DNA of 64,000 bases from Ferruginibacter sp050611725 (GCF_050611725.1 NZ_JBODJB010000001.1:1612001-1676000); one strand, 5' to 3'. Counted from the stretch's first letter, positions 33,096 to 42,019 are shown. The notes: generated by a model from the letters alone, not told the origin. Made by a program: numbers and translations.

Positions 33096-34718
33096 ATGGC
33101 AAGCAAAAAGTACAAATTATTATTAGGGCTCTTAACCCTTGTCGCTTCATCAACCTTTGCCCAGTCGGGTAGTGGTTATAGTGCAAGCGATTCGTCTGTA
33201 ATTCCTTCAAAAAGGATGCCGCAGCACAACGAATTTTGGAACAACACATATAATTTCCCTGCAAAACCACGTAACATGTGGGAAGTTGGTGTTGGTGGCG
33301 GTATGTTCACTATCAGTGGTGACGTTCCATCTGTGATTCCAACTTTTGGTTTTGAAGCACACGTAAGAAAAGCATTCGGATACATTTTCTCTTTGAGATT
33401 ACAATACGCACAAGGTGTAGCTAAAGGTCAACATTGGTTACATGCTGATAACTTTGCTAAAAACACAGGTTTAAATCAGTACTACAACGCTCCTGTACGT
33501 TCAGGAAGTGGTACTCTTGTAAGTTCTGGCGCTGTACCTGATCATGGTATCGACAAAGTTTATTACAATTACAAAACTCAATTGAAAGATCTTGGTTTAC
33601 AAGCAATCTTCACTTTGAATAACATCCGTTTCCACAAAGCTAAAACTGGCTTTAACCTTTATGGTGGTGGTGGTATCGGCGCTACTTTATACAAAGCAAA
33701 AATCAATGCTTTGGGTAGCGATAACAATCCTTACAATTATTCATCTATTGCAGATGGTACTCACAGTGGTAGAAAAGCTACTATTGATTTGATCAAAGCT
33801 TTATCTAACCACGATAACACTTACGAAACTGATGCTGAAAATCAAGGAACTCGTCGTCCAAAAATTGGAGACTACACTTTGAAACCTTCTGGTACAGTGT
33901 TAGCTGGTGTTGCTTTCAAATTAAGCAAAAGAATCAATTTAGCTCTTGAAGATCGTCATACATTTGTTAAAGACGATTTGTTGGATGGTCAACGTTGGCA
34001 AGAACAAGCAATCGGTGATGCGGTATTAACTCGTGATTTCGATTCTTGGAATGCTTTAACTTTAAGCGTTAACTTCAACTTAGGTGCTAAATCTGTTGAA
34101 CCATTGTGGTGGTTAAATCCATTGGATTACGCTTACAGCGAGTTAAACAATCCTAAACACATGAAATTACCTAAACCATCTTTTGATGATGCTGATGGTG
34201 ATGGTGTTCTTGATGCTCTTGACAGAGAACCAAATACTCCGGCTAACTGCCCAGTAGATACTCACGGTGTAACTAAAGATACAGATGGTGACGGTGTACC
34301 TGATTGCAAAGACAAACAATTGATCACGCCTACAGATTGTCAACCAGTTGATGCTGATGGTGTTGGTAAATGTCCGGATCCAGCTTGTTGTAAAGACATG
34401 GTAGCTCAAGCTCCAGTTGCTGATTGTCCTTCAGATTACCCAAGCTTAAGCTTTAAAGGTGTTAGTACGTCTTTAAGCGCTGATGCTAAAGCTCTTTTAT
34501 CAAGTGTTGCAGCTAAATTAAAAGCTAATCCAACTTGTTCTATATCTATCACTGGTTACCCAGGTGCATCAAAAGCTGCTCAAGCGGTTTGTGCTAAAAG
34601 AAATGATGCTATCAAAGCTTACTTAGTTGAAACATTAGGTATCAGCGAAGATAGAGTTACTTTCGATTGTAGCGTAGATGGTGGTGATGTTAATACAGTA
34701 GATATTAAAGCGAACTAA
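33096..34718 (+). CDS. OmpA-family outer-membrane protein with TSP3-like calcium repeats
   Basis: A 540-residue, probably abundant, outer-membrane protein. The signal peptide (residues 1-23, ending TFAQ) starts at the ATG at 33096, after a consensus promoter. An N-terminal beta-barrel occupies about residues 40-350 (for example MWEVGVGGGMFTISG, FNLYGGGGIGATLY). Thrombospondin type 3-like calcium-binding stretches follow (DDADGDGVLDALD near 362, KDTDGDGVPDCKD near 390), then a Cys-rich hinge (CPDPACCKDM) and an OmpA-like peptidoglycan-binding domain (about 440-540). It anchors the outer membrane to the cell wall. A terminator follows. Confidence 0.9.
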   Translation: MASKKYKLLLGLLTLVASSTFAQSGSGYSASDSSVIPSKRMPQHNEFWNNTYNFPAKPRNMWEVGVGGGMFTISGDVPSVIPTFGFEAHVRKAFGYIFSLRLQYAQGVAKGQHWLHADNFAKNTGLNQYYNAPVRSGSGTLVSSGAVPDHGIDKVYYNYKTQLKDLGLQAIFTLNNIRFHKAKTGFNLYGGGGIGATLYKAKINALGSDNNPYNYSSIADGTHSGRKATIDLIKALSNHDNTYETDAENQGTRRPKIGDYTLKPSGTVLAGVAFKLSKRINLALEDRHTFVKDDLLDGQRWQEQAIGDAVLTRDFDSWNALTLSVNFNLGAKSVEPLWWLNPLDYAYSELNNPKHMKLPKPSFDDADGDGVLDALDREPNTPANCPVDTHGVTKDTDGDGVPDCKDKQLITPTDCQPVDADGVGKCPDPACCKDMVAQAPVADCPSDYPSLSFKGVSTSLSADAKALLSSVAAKLKANPTCSISITGYPGASKAAQAVCAKRNDAIKAYLVETLGISEDRVTFDCSVDGGDVNTVDIKAN

Positions 34719-34749
34719 GTTTTTATTTTCACTTTTTGCTCAATGATAG

Positions 34750-34779
34750 AACCCTCTCGATTATTCGGGAGGGTTTTTT
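34750..34779 (+). terminator. Rho-independent terminator
   Basis: The stem AACCCTCTCG/CGGGAGGGTT has one G-U-type pair and is followed by six T. It ends the OmpA-like gene. Confidence 0.9.
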
Positions 34780-34811
34780 AATTGTTGTTATGTGAGTATA
34801 GAAAGGTGTCT

Positions 34812-34926
34812 GTTGAAAGTTGGAGGTTGGAAATAAGCCTTCAATTGAAGAAAACATTATAAGATCAATCAGCTACTCAATCTTTAATCTGCAACCTCCA
34901 GTTTCCAACTTCCAACCTGTCCAACT
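34812..34926. repeat. Inverted quasi-repeat, GTTGGA/TCCAAC word
   Basis: The left arm at 34819-34833 (GTTGGAGGTTGGAAA) is matched by the inverted right arm at 34902-34916 (TTTCCAACTTCCAAC) at 14 of 15 positions. The right side also repeats the word three more times (CAACCTCCAG, CCAACCT, CCAACTG). A 12-bp palindrome CTTCAATTGAAG (34839-34850) sits in the centre. Confidence 0.75.
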
Positions 34927-35002
34927 GCACCGCTTTTACAAAACCTTAACGCTCTATCTTTTGTCAATAAAAGATTTATACTGATTTTAGAGTTATTTTC
35001 AT

Positions 35003-35010
35003 TAATTTTG
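35003..35010 (+). promoter_or_regulatory. -7 promoter element of the bamD operon
   Basis: TAATTTTG fits TAnnTTTG, 10 nt upstream of the ATG at 35020. A TTTTAG about 18 nt upstream is a poor -33. Confidence 0.4.
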
Positions 35011-35019
35011 CACTCCTTT

Positions 35020-35850
35020 ATGAAGTTTTCAAGCATTCTGTTTTCAATCGTTTTTTTCGCTCTTGTTTTTACATCTTGCAGTAAATACAGCAAGGTGCAA
35101 AAAAGTAACGATTATGCTTATAAACTGGAAATGGCCGATAAGTATTTTGATGAAAAAAAATACAGAATAGCACAGGAATTGTATGAAGAGCTTTATCCTG
35201 TTTATAAAGGAACCGATAAATTTGAAAAGATCTATTATAAAGATGCATACTGTTTTTACTATTTAAAAAATTACAGAGATGCAGAGAATTTCTTTAAGGG
35301 TTTTTTAGAGGTGTTTCCTAACAGCGAAAAATCTGAAGAAGTTGATTTCATGCATGCGTTATGTTTTTTTAAACAGTCGCCGAAAATTGAATTAGATCAA
35401 ACAAGTACAGCTAAAGCGATTGGAGTGATGCAAACATTTATATCAATGCATCCTAATTCTCCTAGAATTGCTGAAGCAACAGCAATTATTGATCAATGCC
35501 GTGCAAAGCTTGAATTAAAGGAAGCAAGAGCCGCAGAGTTGTATTATAAGGTTGGTCAGTATAGAGCAGCTGCATTGGCCTTTACAACTGTTTTAAATGA
35601 TTATCCGGAGTCTTCTAAAGGCGATGAGTATAAATTAAAAACGATCAAATCGTATTATCATTTTTCAAAGTTAAGTATTACTGAAAAGCAGATAGAACGA
35701 TTTGAAAAAGTAATTTCAGAGTATCAGGATTTTGCAGATAGGTATCCTGAAAGCAGTTTACTGAAAGAAGCAGAAGAATATAGTAACCTAAGTAAAAATT
35801 ATATTAAAGAAATACAAAATGAGCAAGCTAAGACGCCAACTAAGCTCTAG
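35020..35850 (+). CDS. bamD: Outer-membrane assembly lipoprotein BamD
   Basis: A 276-residue lipoprotein of the BAM machine that inserts outer-membrane proteins. The lipobox is FTSC (Cys20). Five TPR-like helical pairs follow, for example MADKYFDEKKYRIAQELYEEL near residue 40 and YYKVGQYRAAALAFTTVLND near 180. I use the ATG at 35020; a TTG at 35008 would only add four residues. It starts an operon of seven genes and overlaps the RNA polymerase omega gene by 32 nt. Confidence 0.92.
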   Translation: MKFSSILFSIVFFALVFTSCSKYSKVQKSNDYAYKLEMADKYFDEKKYRIAQELYEELYPVYKGTDKFEKIYYKDAYCFYYLKNYRDAENFFKGFLEVFPNSEKSEEVDFMHALCFFKQSPKIELDQTSTAKAIGVMQTFISMHPNSPRIAEATAIIDQCRAKLELKEARAAELYYKVGQYRAAALAFTTVLNDYPESSKGDEYKLKTIKSYYHFSKLSITEKQIERFEKVISEYQDFADRYPESSLLKEAEEYSNLSKNYIKEIQNEQAKTPTKL

Positions 35851-36160
35851 TACCAGTAATGTGGTTGAGCCAAAAAATTTGTTTGATTTAAAAGAGAAAA
35901 CAGGTAATCTGTATGAGTCGATTGCAATCATTGCAAAAAGAGCTAATCAGATCAATATCTCTATTAAGGAAGAGTTGCATAACAAACTGGAAGAGTTTGC
36001 AAGTCATACTGATAGTCTTGAGGAAATTCATGAAAATAAGGAACAAATAGAAATATCTAAAGCTTACGAACGTATGCCTAATCCGGCATTATTATCTTCT
36101 CAGGAATTTATTGAAGATAAGATCTACTTCCGTAAAAACGATGAGGATTTATTTAGTTAA
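35819..36160 (+). CDS. rpoZ: RNA polymerase omega subunit (Rpb6-like)
   Basis: A 113-residue subunit of the Rpb6/omega superfamily, which helps RNA polymerase assembly. KTGNLYESIAIIAKRANQI (near residues 29-47) is the conserved core of the Bacteroidota form, in place of the proteobacterial omega motif. The C-terminal half is acidic, ending EDLFS. It starts inside bamD in another frame (32-nt overlap), so translation is probably coupled. Confidence 0.82.
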   Translation: MSKLRRQLSSSTSNVVEPKNLFDLKEKTGNLYESIAIIAKRANQINISIKEELHNKLEEFASHTDSLEEIHENKEQIEISKAYERMPNPALLSSQEFIEDKIYFRKNDEDLFS

Positions 36161-36233
36161 GTTTTAGCATATTTTCTGAATAAGAAATCATAATTTTAGT
36201 CCCGTCTTACTAGAGTATGACGGGATTATTTTT

Positions 36234-37424
36234 ATGTTGCAAGGAAAAAAAATATTAATAGGTGTTAGTGGCAGTATTGCTGCATATAAAATTCCTATAC
36301 TGGTGCGTCTTCTTGTAAAAGAGGGAGCTGAGGTAAAGGTTATTCTCACACCTTCGGCAAAGAATTTTGTTTCACCACTTACACTTTCCACACTTTCAAA
36401 AAATCCGGTTTTAAGTGACTTGGAGTTGAACGATTCCTGGGCAAACCATGTAATGCTGGGTAGATGGGCAGATGTTTTTCTTATAGCACCACTCAGTTGT
36501 AATACATTAGCTAAAATGGCTACGGGTATTTGCGACAATTTATTAACTGCGGTATATTTATCTGCTACTTGTCCTGTTGTTGTAGCTCCTGCAATGGACG
36601 AAGATATGTGGCATCATGCATCAACACAATCAAATATTTCAAGAATACGATCCTTCAACAATCAGGTTATACCGGTGGAGCATGGAGAATTGGCGAGTGG
36701 TCTTTCGGGTGATGGTAGGATGGCCGAGCCGGAGACAATACTTCAATGGGTGAAAGATTTTTTTTTTGACAAGGAACAATTAAAAAGGAGAAAAATATTG
36801 ATCACAGCCGGCCCTACTTACGAGGCGATAGATCCTGTAAGGTTTATAGGAAATCATTCGTCCGGTAAAATGGGAGTTGCTATTGCCTCAGCTTTTGTAA
36901 AAAGAGGAGCAATGGTTACAATGGTACTAGGGCCATCACATATTCCAATTCCACAAGGTGTTAATGTAGTAAGAGTAAGATCGGCTGATGAGATGTATCA
37001 GGTATGCGATCAGCTTTTTGAAAACATTGATATTGCTGTTATGAATGCTGCTGTGGCGGATTATACACCGATAATTGTTTCAACGGAAAAAATTAAAAAG
37101 CAGGCCGATAGTTTTTCCATCGAACTAAAAAAAACAAAAGATATTTTAAAGCATTTGGGAGAAGTTAAAAAAGGAGGACAGTTTTTGGTAGGGTTTGCAT
37201 TGGAAACGACGGATGAAAAGGAATATGCATTGAAGAAATTGAGAGATAAAAATGCCGATATGATCGTTTTAAATTCATTGAGAGATGATGGAGCCGGTTT
37301 TGGTCACGACACCAATAAAATAACTATTTTTGATAAGCAAGGGAAGGAATATCTGTTTGATAAAAAATCAAAACAAGAAGTGGCAAATGATATTGTAAAT
37401 ACTATCGTAGAACTATATGTATAA
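36234..37424 (+). CDS. coaBC: Bifunctional phosphopantothenoylcysteine decarboxylase/synthetase
   Basis: A 396-residue enzyme making 4'-phosphopantetheine for coenzyme A. The N-terminal CoaC flavoprotein (about 1-180) has GVSGSIAAYK, the catalytic-type His72 (NHVMLGRWAD), and PAMDEDMW (119-126), where the usual Asn of PxMNxxMW is Asp122. The ACG motif region reads ASGLSGDGRM, so Ser155 replaces the Cys that is catalytic in E. coli. The C-terminal CoaB (about 185-396) has ITAGPTYEAIDPVR and KKTKDILK. The 3' end overlaps porD by 8 nt. Confidence 0.92.
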   Translation: MLQGKKILIGVSGSIAAYKIPILVRLLVKEGAEVKVILTPSAKNFVSPLTLSTLSKNPVLSDLELNDSWANHVMLGRWADVFLIAPLSCNTLAKMATGICDNLLTAVYLSATCPVVVAPAMDEDMWHHASTQSNISRIRSFNNQVIPVEHGELASGLSGDGRMAEPETILQWVKDFFFDKEQLKRRKILITAGPTYEAIDPVRFIGNHSSGKMGVAIASAFVKRGAMVTMVLGPSHIPIPQGVNVVRVRSADEMYQVCDQLFENIDIAVMNAAVADYTPIIVSTEKIKKQADSFSIELKKTKDILKHLGEVKKGGQFLVGFALETTDEKEYALKKLRDKNADMIVLNSLRDDGAGFGHDTNKITIFDKQGKEYLFDKKSKQEVANDIVNTIVELYV

Positions 37425-38334
37425 AGTAAAGTATTTTGTTGTTTTACTATTGATAAGCAGGATTGCTGTGGCTCAGGAGTTGAATGCAAGAGTAACAATT
37501 AATAGCAGTGCCGTTAATCGGACTGTTAACAAGAATGTTTTTTTAACCTTACAATCATCGATGACCAATTTTCTGAATAATAGAAAGTGGTCAACTGAAG
37601 TTTATTTGCCATCAGAAAAAATTGATTGCAGTTTTATATTCAATATTGAATCAACCGATGAGACGAATGTTTACAAAGCATCCTTAACAGTGCAGGCCGC
37701 AAGACCGGTATTTAACTCTACTTATCTGTCACCGATTGTTAACTATCAGGATAAGGATGTTAGTTTCAAATACATAGAATTTCAGCAATTGGAATTTAAT
37801 GATAATAGAGTTGCCGGATCCGATGCTCAGATATCAAACTTAACAGCCATCTTAGCTTATTACGCATACATGATCGTTGGATTTGATAAAGATTCCTATT
37901 CATCAAAAGGTGGCACTGTTTATTTTCAAAAGGCTCAGAATATTGTGAATACGGCTCCTGAGTCGAGAAACATTTCCGGCTGGAAGGCATTTGATGGTAT
38001 TCGTAACAGATATTGGCTTTCTGAAAATATGTTGAACAGTCGTTATACAGTGATGCATGATGTCTATTACAATTATTACAGAAAATGCCTTGATAAAATG
38101 TATGAAGATGAAAAATTGGCAAGGCAGGAATTGATGGGAGTATTGAACTTACTAACCACTTATAATTCAGATAATCCAAATACAATGATCAATCAGTTTT
38201 TCTTTCAGGGAAAGGCTACAGAGTTGATCAAAATATTTTCAAAAGCTTCACCGCAAGATAAAGTTAGAGCATCCGAAATATTGCAAAAGCTTGATATAAC
38301 AAATGCAGGCAGATATAAAGACGAATTGAAATGA
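37417..38334 (+). CDS. porD: Type IX secretion system protein PorD (DUF4835)
   Basis: A 305-residue exported protein. Signal peptide of about 19 residues (IAVAQ/E), then a DUF4835-type sequence with LNARVTINSSAV, NRKWSTEVY, the aromatic pair LAYYAYMIVGFDKDSYS (near 145-161) and LNLLTTYNSDNPNT (near 245). This family is PorD, needed for T9SS function in Porphyromonas. The same genome half carries a T9SS substrate (20052-21671). The ORF overlaps both coaBC (8 nt) and the next gene (4 nt). Confidence 0.88.
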   Translation: MYKVKYFVVLLLISRIAVAQELNARVTINSSAVNRTVNKNVFLTLQSSMTNFLNNRKWSTEVYLPSEKIDCSFIFNIESTDETNVYKASLTVQAARPVFNSTYLSPIVNYQDKDVSFKYIEFQQLEFNDNRVAGSDAQISNLTAILAYYAYMIVGFDKDSYSSKGGTVYFQKAQNIVNTAPESRNISGWKAFDGIRNRYWLSENMLNSRYTVMHDVYYNYYRKCLDKMYEDEKLARQELMGVLNLLTTYNSDNPNTMINQFFFQGKATELIKIFSKASPQDKVRASEILQKLDITNAGRYKDELK

Positions 38335-38690
38335 GATTGATTGTATTGTTACTTGTAGTCACTTTCTTATTTGGTTGCAACGGGGGAGCTACTTCCGGTG
38401 AAATATTGAGTAAGAAAAAAATGCAACAAGTGTGGTGGGATATTATCAAGGCAGATGTTTATACTACTCAAATACTCAGACACGACGCACTAAAAGGCAT
38501 TGATACGGTCAATATAAAACTGCAACAACAAATATTCGATCTGCACAAAGTTTCAAAAGAATCATTTTATAAAAGTTACGCTTATTATAAAGATCATCCG
38601 AATGAAATGCAGGTGATATTGGATAGTATGGCTGCCAATAAAATGAGAGAAGATCGGTTTAAATTTTCTAAACCTTATCTAAAACGATAA
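38331..38690 (+). CDS. DUF4296-type lipoprotein
   Basis: A 119-residue lipoprotein with lipobox LFGC (Cys16). A small helical domain follows: KMQQVWWDIIKADVY near residue 30, then the VSKESFYKSYAYYKDHPNEM signature near 78-97, as in the DUF4296 family of Bacteroidota. Function unknown. It overlaps porD by 4 nt and lies 5 nt before scoA, so it is in the same operon. A link to the outer membrane or T9SS is suggested by position only. Confidence 0.8.
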   Translation: MRLIVLLLVVTFLFGCNGGATSGEILSKKKMQQVWWDIIKADVYTTQILRHDALKGIDTVNIKLQQQIFDLHKVSKESFYKSYAYYKDHPNEMQVILDSMAANKMREDRFKFSKPYLKR

Positions 38691-38695
38691 TTGCC

Positions 38696-39403
38696 ATGAA
38701 CAAAATATATACAGATGCAATGGCAGCAACCTTTGATATTCAAAACGGCTCAGTTTTAATGTTGGGTGGTTTTGGTTTATGTGGTATTCCGGAAAATCTG
38801 ATTGGAGCTTTGGTAAATCGAAAAATAAGTGAACTCACCTGTATTTCAAATAATGCCGGTGTAGATGATTTTGGTATTGGTTTGATGTTGAAACAAAAAC
38901 AAGTGAAGAAGATGATATCCTCCTATGTTGGAGAAAATGCGGAATTTGAAAGACAATTGTTAAGTGGAGAATTAGAAGTTGAATTGATACCACAAGGCAC
39001 ATTGGCAACAAGATGCATGGCTGCAGGATATGGTATGCCAGCCATCTTTACACCAGCCGGTGTGGGTACTGAAGTAGCCGAAGGGAAAGAGGTTAGAAAG
39101 TTCGGAGAAAAAGAGTACTTATTGGAATATGCGTTTAACGCCGATTTCGCCCTCGTTAAAGCATGGAAAGGAGATGCAGCCGGAAACCTTATCTACAAGG
39201 AAACAGCCCGAAATTTCAATCCAATGATGGCAATGGCAGGCAAGATAACGATAGCTGAAGTAGAAGAGTTGGTTCCGGTAGGAGCACTTGATCCAAATCA
39301 GATTCACACGCCGGGCATTTATGTACATAGGATTTTTAAGGGTGTGAACTATGAAAAGCGAATTGAACATAGGACCACCACGCCTAAACCTCAAAACTCC
39401 TAA
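38696..39403 (+). CDS. scoA: 3-oxoacid CoA-transferase, alpha subunit
   Basis: A 235-residue subunit of a family I CoA transferase (succinyl-CoA:3-ketoacid or acetoacetate type), which moves CoA between acids for ketone body or acetoacetate use. Key pieces are GSVLMLGGFGLCGIPENLI (residues about 19-37), ELTCISNNAGVDDFG and the GYGMPAIFTPAGVGTEVAEGK substrate loop. The last residues TTTPKPQNS are encoded by a quasi-tandem repeat (cctaaacctc-type) and look like an added tail. scoB follows 15 nt later. Confidence 0.92.
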   Translation: MNKIYTDAMAATFDIQNGSVLMLGGFGLCGIPENLIGALVNRKISELTCISNNAGVDDFGIGLMLKQKQVKKMISSYVGENAEFERQLLSGELEVELIPQGTLATRCMAAGYGMPAIFTPAGVGTEVAEGKEVRKFGEKEYLLEYAFNADFALVKAWKGDAAGNLIYKETARNFNPMMAMAGKITIAEVEELVPVGALDPNQIHTPGIYVHRIFKGVNYEKRIEHRTTTPKPQNS

Positions 39404-39419
39404 ACTTTCTAAACCCCAA
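39384..39419 (+). repeat. Quasi-tandem repeat (CCTAAAC word) at the scoA-scoB junction
   Basis: CCTAAACC, TCCTAAAC and TCTAAACC follow each other from within the last codons of scoA to the ATG of scoB. The same style of quasi-repeat recurs in other gaps of the window. Confidence 0.45.
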
Positions 39420-40075
39420 TGGCGCTCGATAAAAACCAAATAGCCCAACGTATAGCACAGGAACTGAAAAATGGTTTCTATGTGAACTTGGGTATTGGCA
39501 TCCCAACATTGGTCGCCAACTATATTCCCAAAGGTATTAATGTGATCCTACAAAGTGAAAATGGTTTACTGGGTATGGGGCCTTTCCCTTTTGAAGGAGA
39601 AGAAGATCCTGACTTAATAAATGCAGGTAAACAAACGATCACTACCATACCGGGTTCATCTTTCTTTGATAGTGCGATGAGTTTTGGTATGATAAGAGCA
39701 GGTAAAGTTGATCTAACTGTTTTAGGAGCTATGGAAGTAAGTGAAAATGGCGATATCGCTAACTGGAAAATACCTGGTAAAATGGTGAAGGGTATGGGAG
39801 GAGCGATGGATCTGGTTGCCAGTGCAAAAAATATCATTGTTGCAATGATGCACACCAGTCCGAAAGGGGAAAGTAAATTACTGAAAGCATGTACACTACC
39901 GCTAACGGGTAAACGATGTGTGAAAAGAATAGTTACAGAATTAGCAGTGATCGATGTTAAGGATAATGGATTTAAATTATTGGAAAGGGCGCCAGGTGTA
40001 ACTGTGGATGAGATCATTGCCAAAACAGCCGGAAAATTAATTGTTGAAGGTGAAATAAAAGAAATGAAATTTTAA
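39419..40075 (+). CDS. scoB: 3-oxoacid CoA-transferase, beta subunit
   Basis: A 218-residue subunit carrying the catalytic glutamate in the SENGLLG motif (near residue 46). Also NLGIGIPTLVANYI near the N-terminus and SFFDSAMSFGMIRAGKVD, both typical of ScoB/AtoA. With scoA it forms the active transferase. It is the last gene of the operon starting at bamD; a terminator lies directly after. Confidence 0.93.
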   Translation: MALDKNQIAQRIAQELKNGFYVNLGIGIPTLVANYIPKGINVILQSENGLLGMGPFPFEGEEDPDLINAGKQTITTIPGSSFFDSAMSFGMIRAGKVDLTVLGAMEVSENGDIANWKIPGKMVKGMGGAMDLVASAKNIIVAMMHTSPKGESKLLKACTLPLTGKRCVKRIVTELAVIDVKDNGFKLLERAPGVTVDEIIAKTAGKLIVEGEIKEMKF

Positions 40076-40076
40076 T

Positions 40077-40109
40077 AAAAAACCTCCGATTTGACTCAGG
40101 AGGTTTTTT
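40077..40109 (+). terminator. Rho-independent terminator
   Basis: The stem AAAAAACCTCC/GGAGGTTTTTT with an 11-nt loop ends the bamD-scoB operon. The run of A on the left also allows it to stop pckA transcription from the other side. Confidence 0.88.
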
Positions 40110-40137
40110 ATGCTGACCTGCAATCGTGCTTGTAATA

Positions 40138-41742
40138 CTAAATTCTTGGAGCAGCGGCTAAAATTTCGTCATCAGCTGAACCTGCATATTTTTCAAAATT
40201 TTTATTGAATTGATCGGATAGTTTTTTTGCCTGTGTGTCAAAATCTTCAGGATTTGGCCATGTATTCTTCGGGTTTAAAATTTCTGCAGGAACATTCGGG
40301 CAGGTTTTTGGAATAGATAATTTGAACCAATGCGTTTTGTCATATTCCACATTATCTAAAGCACCTTCCAATGCTGCAGTGATCATAGCCCTGGTATAAT
40401 TTAATTTCATACGCTTGCCAATACCATATGGCCCGCCTGTCCACCCGGTGTTGATCAGCCAGATATTTACTTTATGTTCTTTTAATTTTTCACCTAAAAG
40501 CTTTGCATATTGTGTAGGATGCAATGGCAAGAATGGCGCACCAAAACATGCACTGAAAGTACTCTTCGGCTCAGTTACTCCAGCTTCTGTTCCGGCAACT
40601 TTTGCAGTATATCCGCTGATGAATTGATACATAGCCTGGCCCGGTGTTAATTTGCTGATAGGGGGTAGCACACCATAAGCATCACAGGTAAGAAAGAAAA
40701 TATTTTTCGGAAGATTACCAATTGAAGGCTCTATTGCATTACTGATAAAATTCAACGGATAACTAACTCTTGTATTCTCGGTTATTTTTTTACTTGCAAA
40801 ATCAATTGTATTAGTACCATCAATAAAAGTTACATTTTCTACCAATGCACCCGGACGAACAGCATGAAAGATCTCAGGCTCTTTATCTTCACTCAAGTCA
40901 ATTGTTTTTGCATAACAACCTCCTTCAAAATTAAAGACTGAATCACTCGTCCACCCATGTTCATCATCACCAATTAATTTTCTATGCGGATCTGCGCTTA
41001 AAGTTGTTTTACCGGTGCCGCTCAATCCAAAGAAAATAGCAGTGTCGCCATGCTCACCGATATTAGCACTGCAATGCATGCTCAAAACATTTGCTTTGGT
41101 TGGCAGAACAAAATTTAACATTGTAAATATACCTTTCTTCATTTCTCCGGTATACCCTGTACCACCAATTAAAATTATTTTATGTGTAAAACTTAAGATA
41201 GCAAAGTTTTCAGTTCTGACCCCATCAACTGCAGGATCAGCTTTAAATTCGGGAGCCTGTATAATATGCCAATGTGGGATAAAATCATTCAGATCTTTTT
41301 CTTCTGGCCGGATGAACATATTGTAACAAAACAAATTACTCCAGGGGTTTTCATTGATAACCCTTAATCGTAAACGAAAATTTTCATCAGCACAGGCATA
41401 ACAATCTCTCACCCATATTTCTTTGTTAGCTAAATGTGCAAGCATTTTGTCTTTCAATTGAAGAAAATATTTTTCTTCAATTGGTATGTTGAAATCGTTC
41501 CAGTCTACTGTGTTTTCTGTTACCGTATCTTTTACAATAAACTTGTCTTTAGGACTTCTTCCTGTAAACTTTCCTGTGCTAATAACCAATGCACCTGTAT
41601 CATTTAAAACACCTTCTCCACGAGCAAGCGTTTGACTGGTCAATTCTTCCGGGTCAAGTTGGTAATGAATATTATCGGTAAATTGTAAACCAAGGTGCAG
41701 CAAACTTTCTTTAGGGATGGATAAGATAGTAGACATTGACAT
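40138..41742 (-). CDS. pckA: Phosphoenolpyruvate carboxykinase (ATP)
   Basis: A 534-residue cytosolic enzyme converting oxaloacetate to PEP with ATP; gluconeogenic entry, or CO2 fixation in reverse. The P-loop GLSGTGKTT (near residue 240), the metal-binding IGDDEHGW and the substrate motif NLPKNIFFLTCDAYGVLPP are present, along with TGRSPKDKFIV near the N-terminus. The ATP-type is clear from sequence and length. A TAACTTTG box on the minus strand (41775-41782) is a candidate -7 promoter. Confidence 0.97.
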   Translation of the reverse strand: MSMSTILSIPKESLLHLGLQFTDNIHYQLDPEELTSQTLARGEGVLNDTGALVISTGKFTGRSPKDKFIVKDTVTENTVDWNDFNIPIEEKYFLQLKDKMLAHLANKEIWVRDCYACADENFRLRLRVINENPWSNLFCYNMFIRPEEKDLNDFIPHWHIIQAPEFKADPAVDGVRTENFAILSFTHKIILIGGTGYTGEMKKGIFTMLNFVLPTKANVLSMHCSANIGEHGDTAIFFGLSGTGKTTLSADPHRKLIGDDEHGWTSDSVFNFEGGCYAKTIDLSEDKEPEIFHAVRPGALVENVTFIDGTNTIDFASKKITENTRVSYPLNFISNAIEPSIGNLPKNIFFLTCDAYGVLPPISKLTPGQAMYQFISGYTAKVAGTEAGVTEPKSTFSACFGAPFLPLHPTQYAKLLGEKLKEHKVNIWLINTGWTGGPYGIGKRMKLNYTRAMITAALEGALDNVEYDKTHWFKLSIPKTCPNVPAEILNPKNTWPNPEDFDTQAKKLSDQFNKNFEKYAGSADDEILAAAPRI

Positions 41743-42019
41743 AGCAAGTGATCTTTAATGAATATTTCTTTCACCAAAGTTATACCAACCTATTTTGGTT
41801 AGGGCTTCAAAACGAAGGTTTAGATTTAAGAAAAAGTAGGATTTTTGCAATTTTCCTTTGTGAAAATTCAAATCAATACCATTTTATTGCATGACAATGA
41901 AGAATGGAGGGGCATTGTTGAACAGATTGAATTTTTTTATTTTTCTTTGTGTAGAAACTACACTTTTTACCTGTTATAAACAGTATGATAAACTGTATAT
42001 TGCAGCATAATTTATCGTT

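Larger units (their letters stand above)
34719..35019. other. 301-bp gene-free region
   Basis: It holds the ompA terminator (34750-34779), a quasi-repeat inverted pair (34812-34926) and the bamD promoter region. A 69-codon minus frame (34884-35093) is mostly repeat sequence and not considered a gene. Confidence 0.7.

Noticed and set aside
35819..35850. Long overlap between bamD and the omega gene as a possible frameshift
   Set aside because: Both proteins are complete with proper ends, so the overlap is ordinary operon packing.
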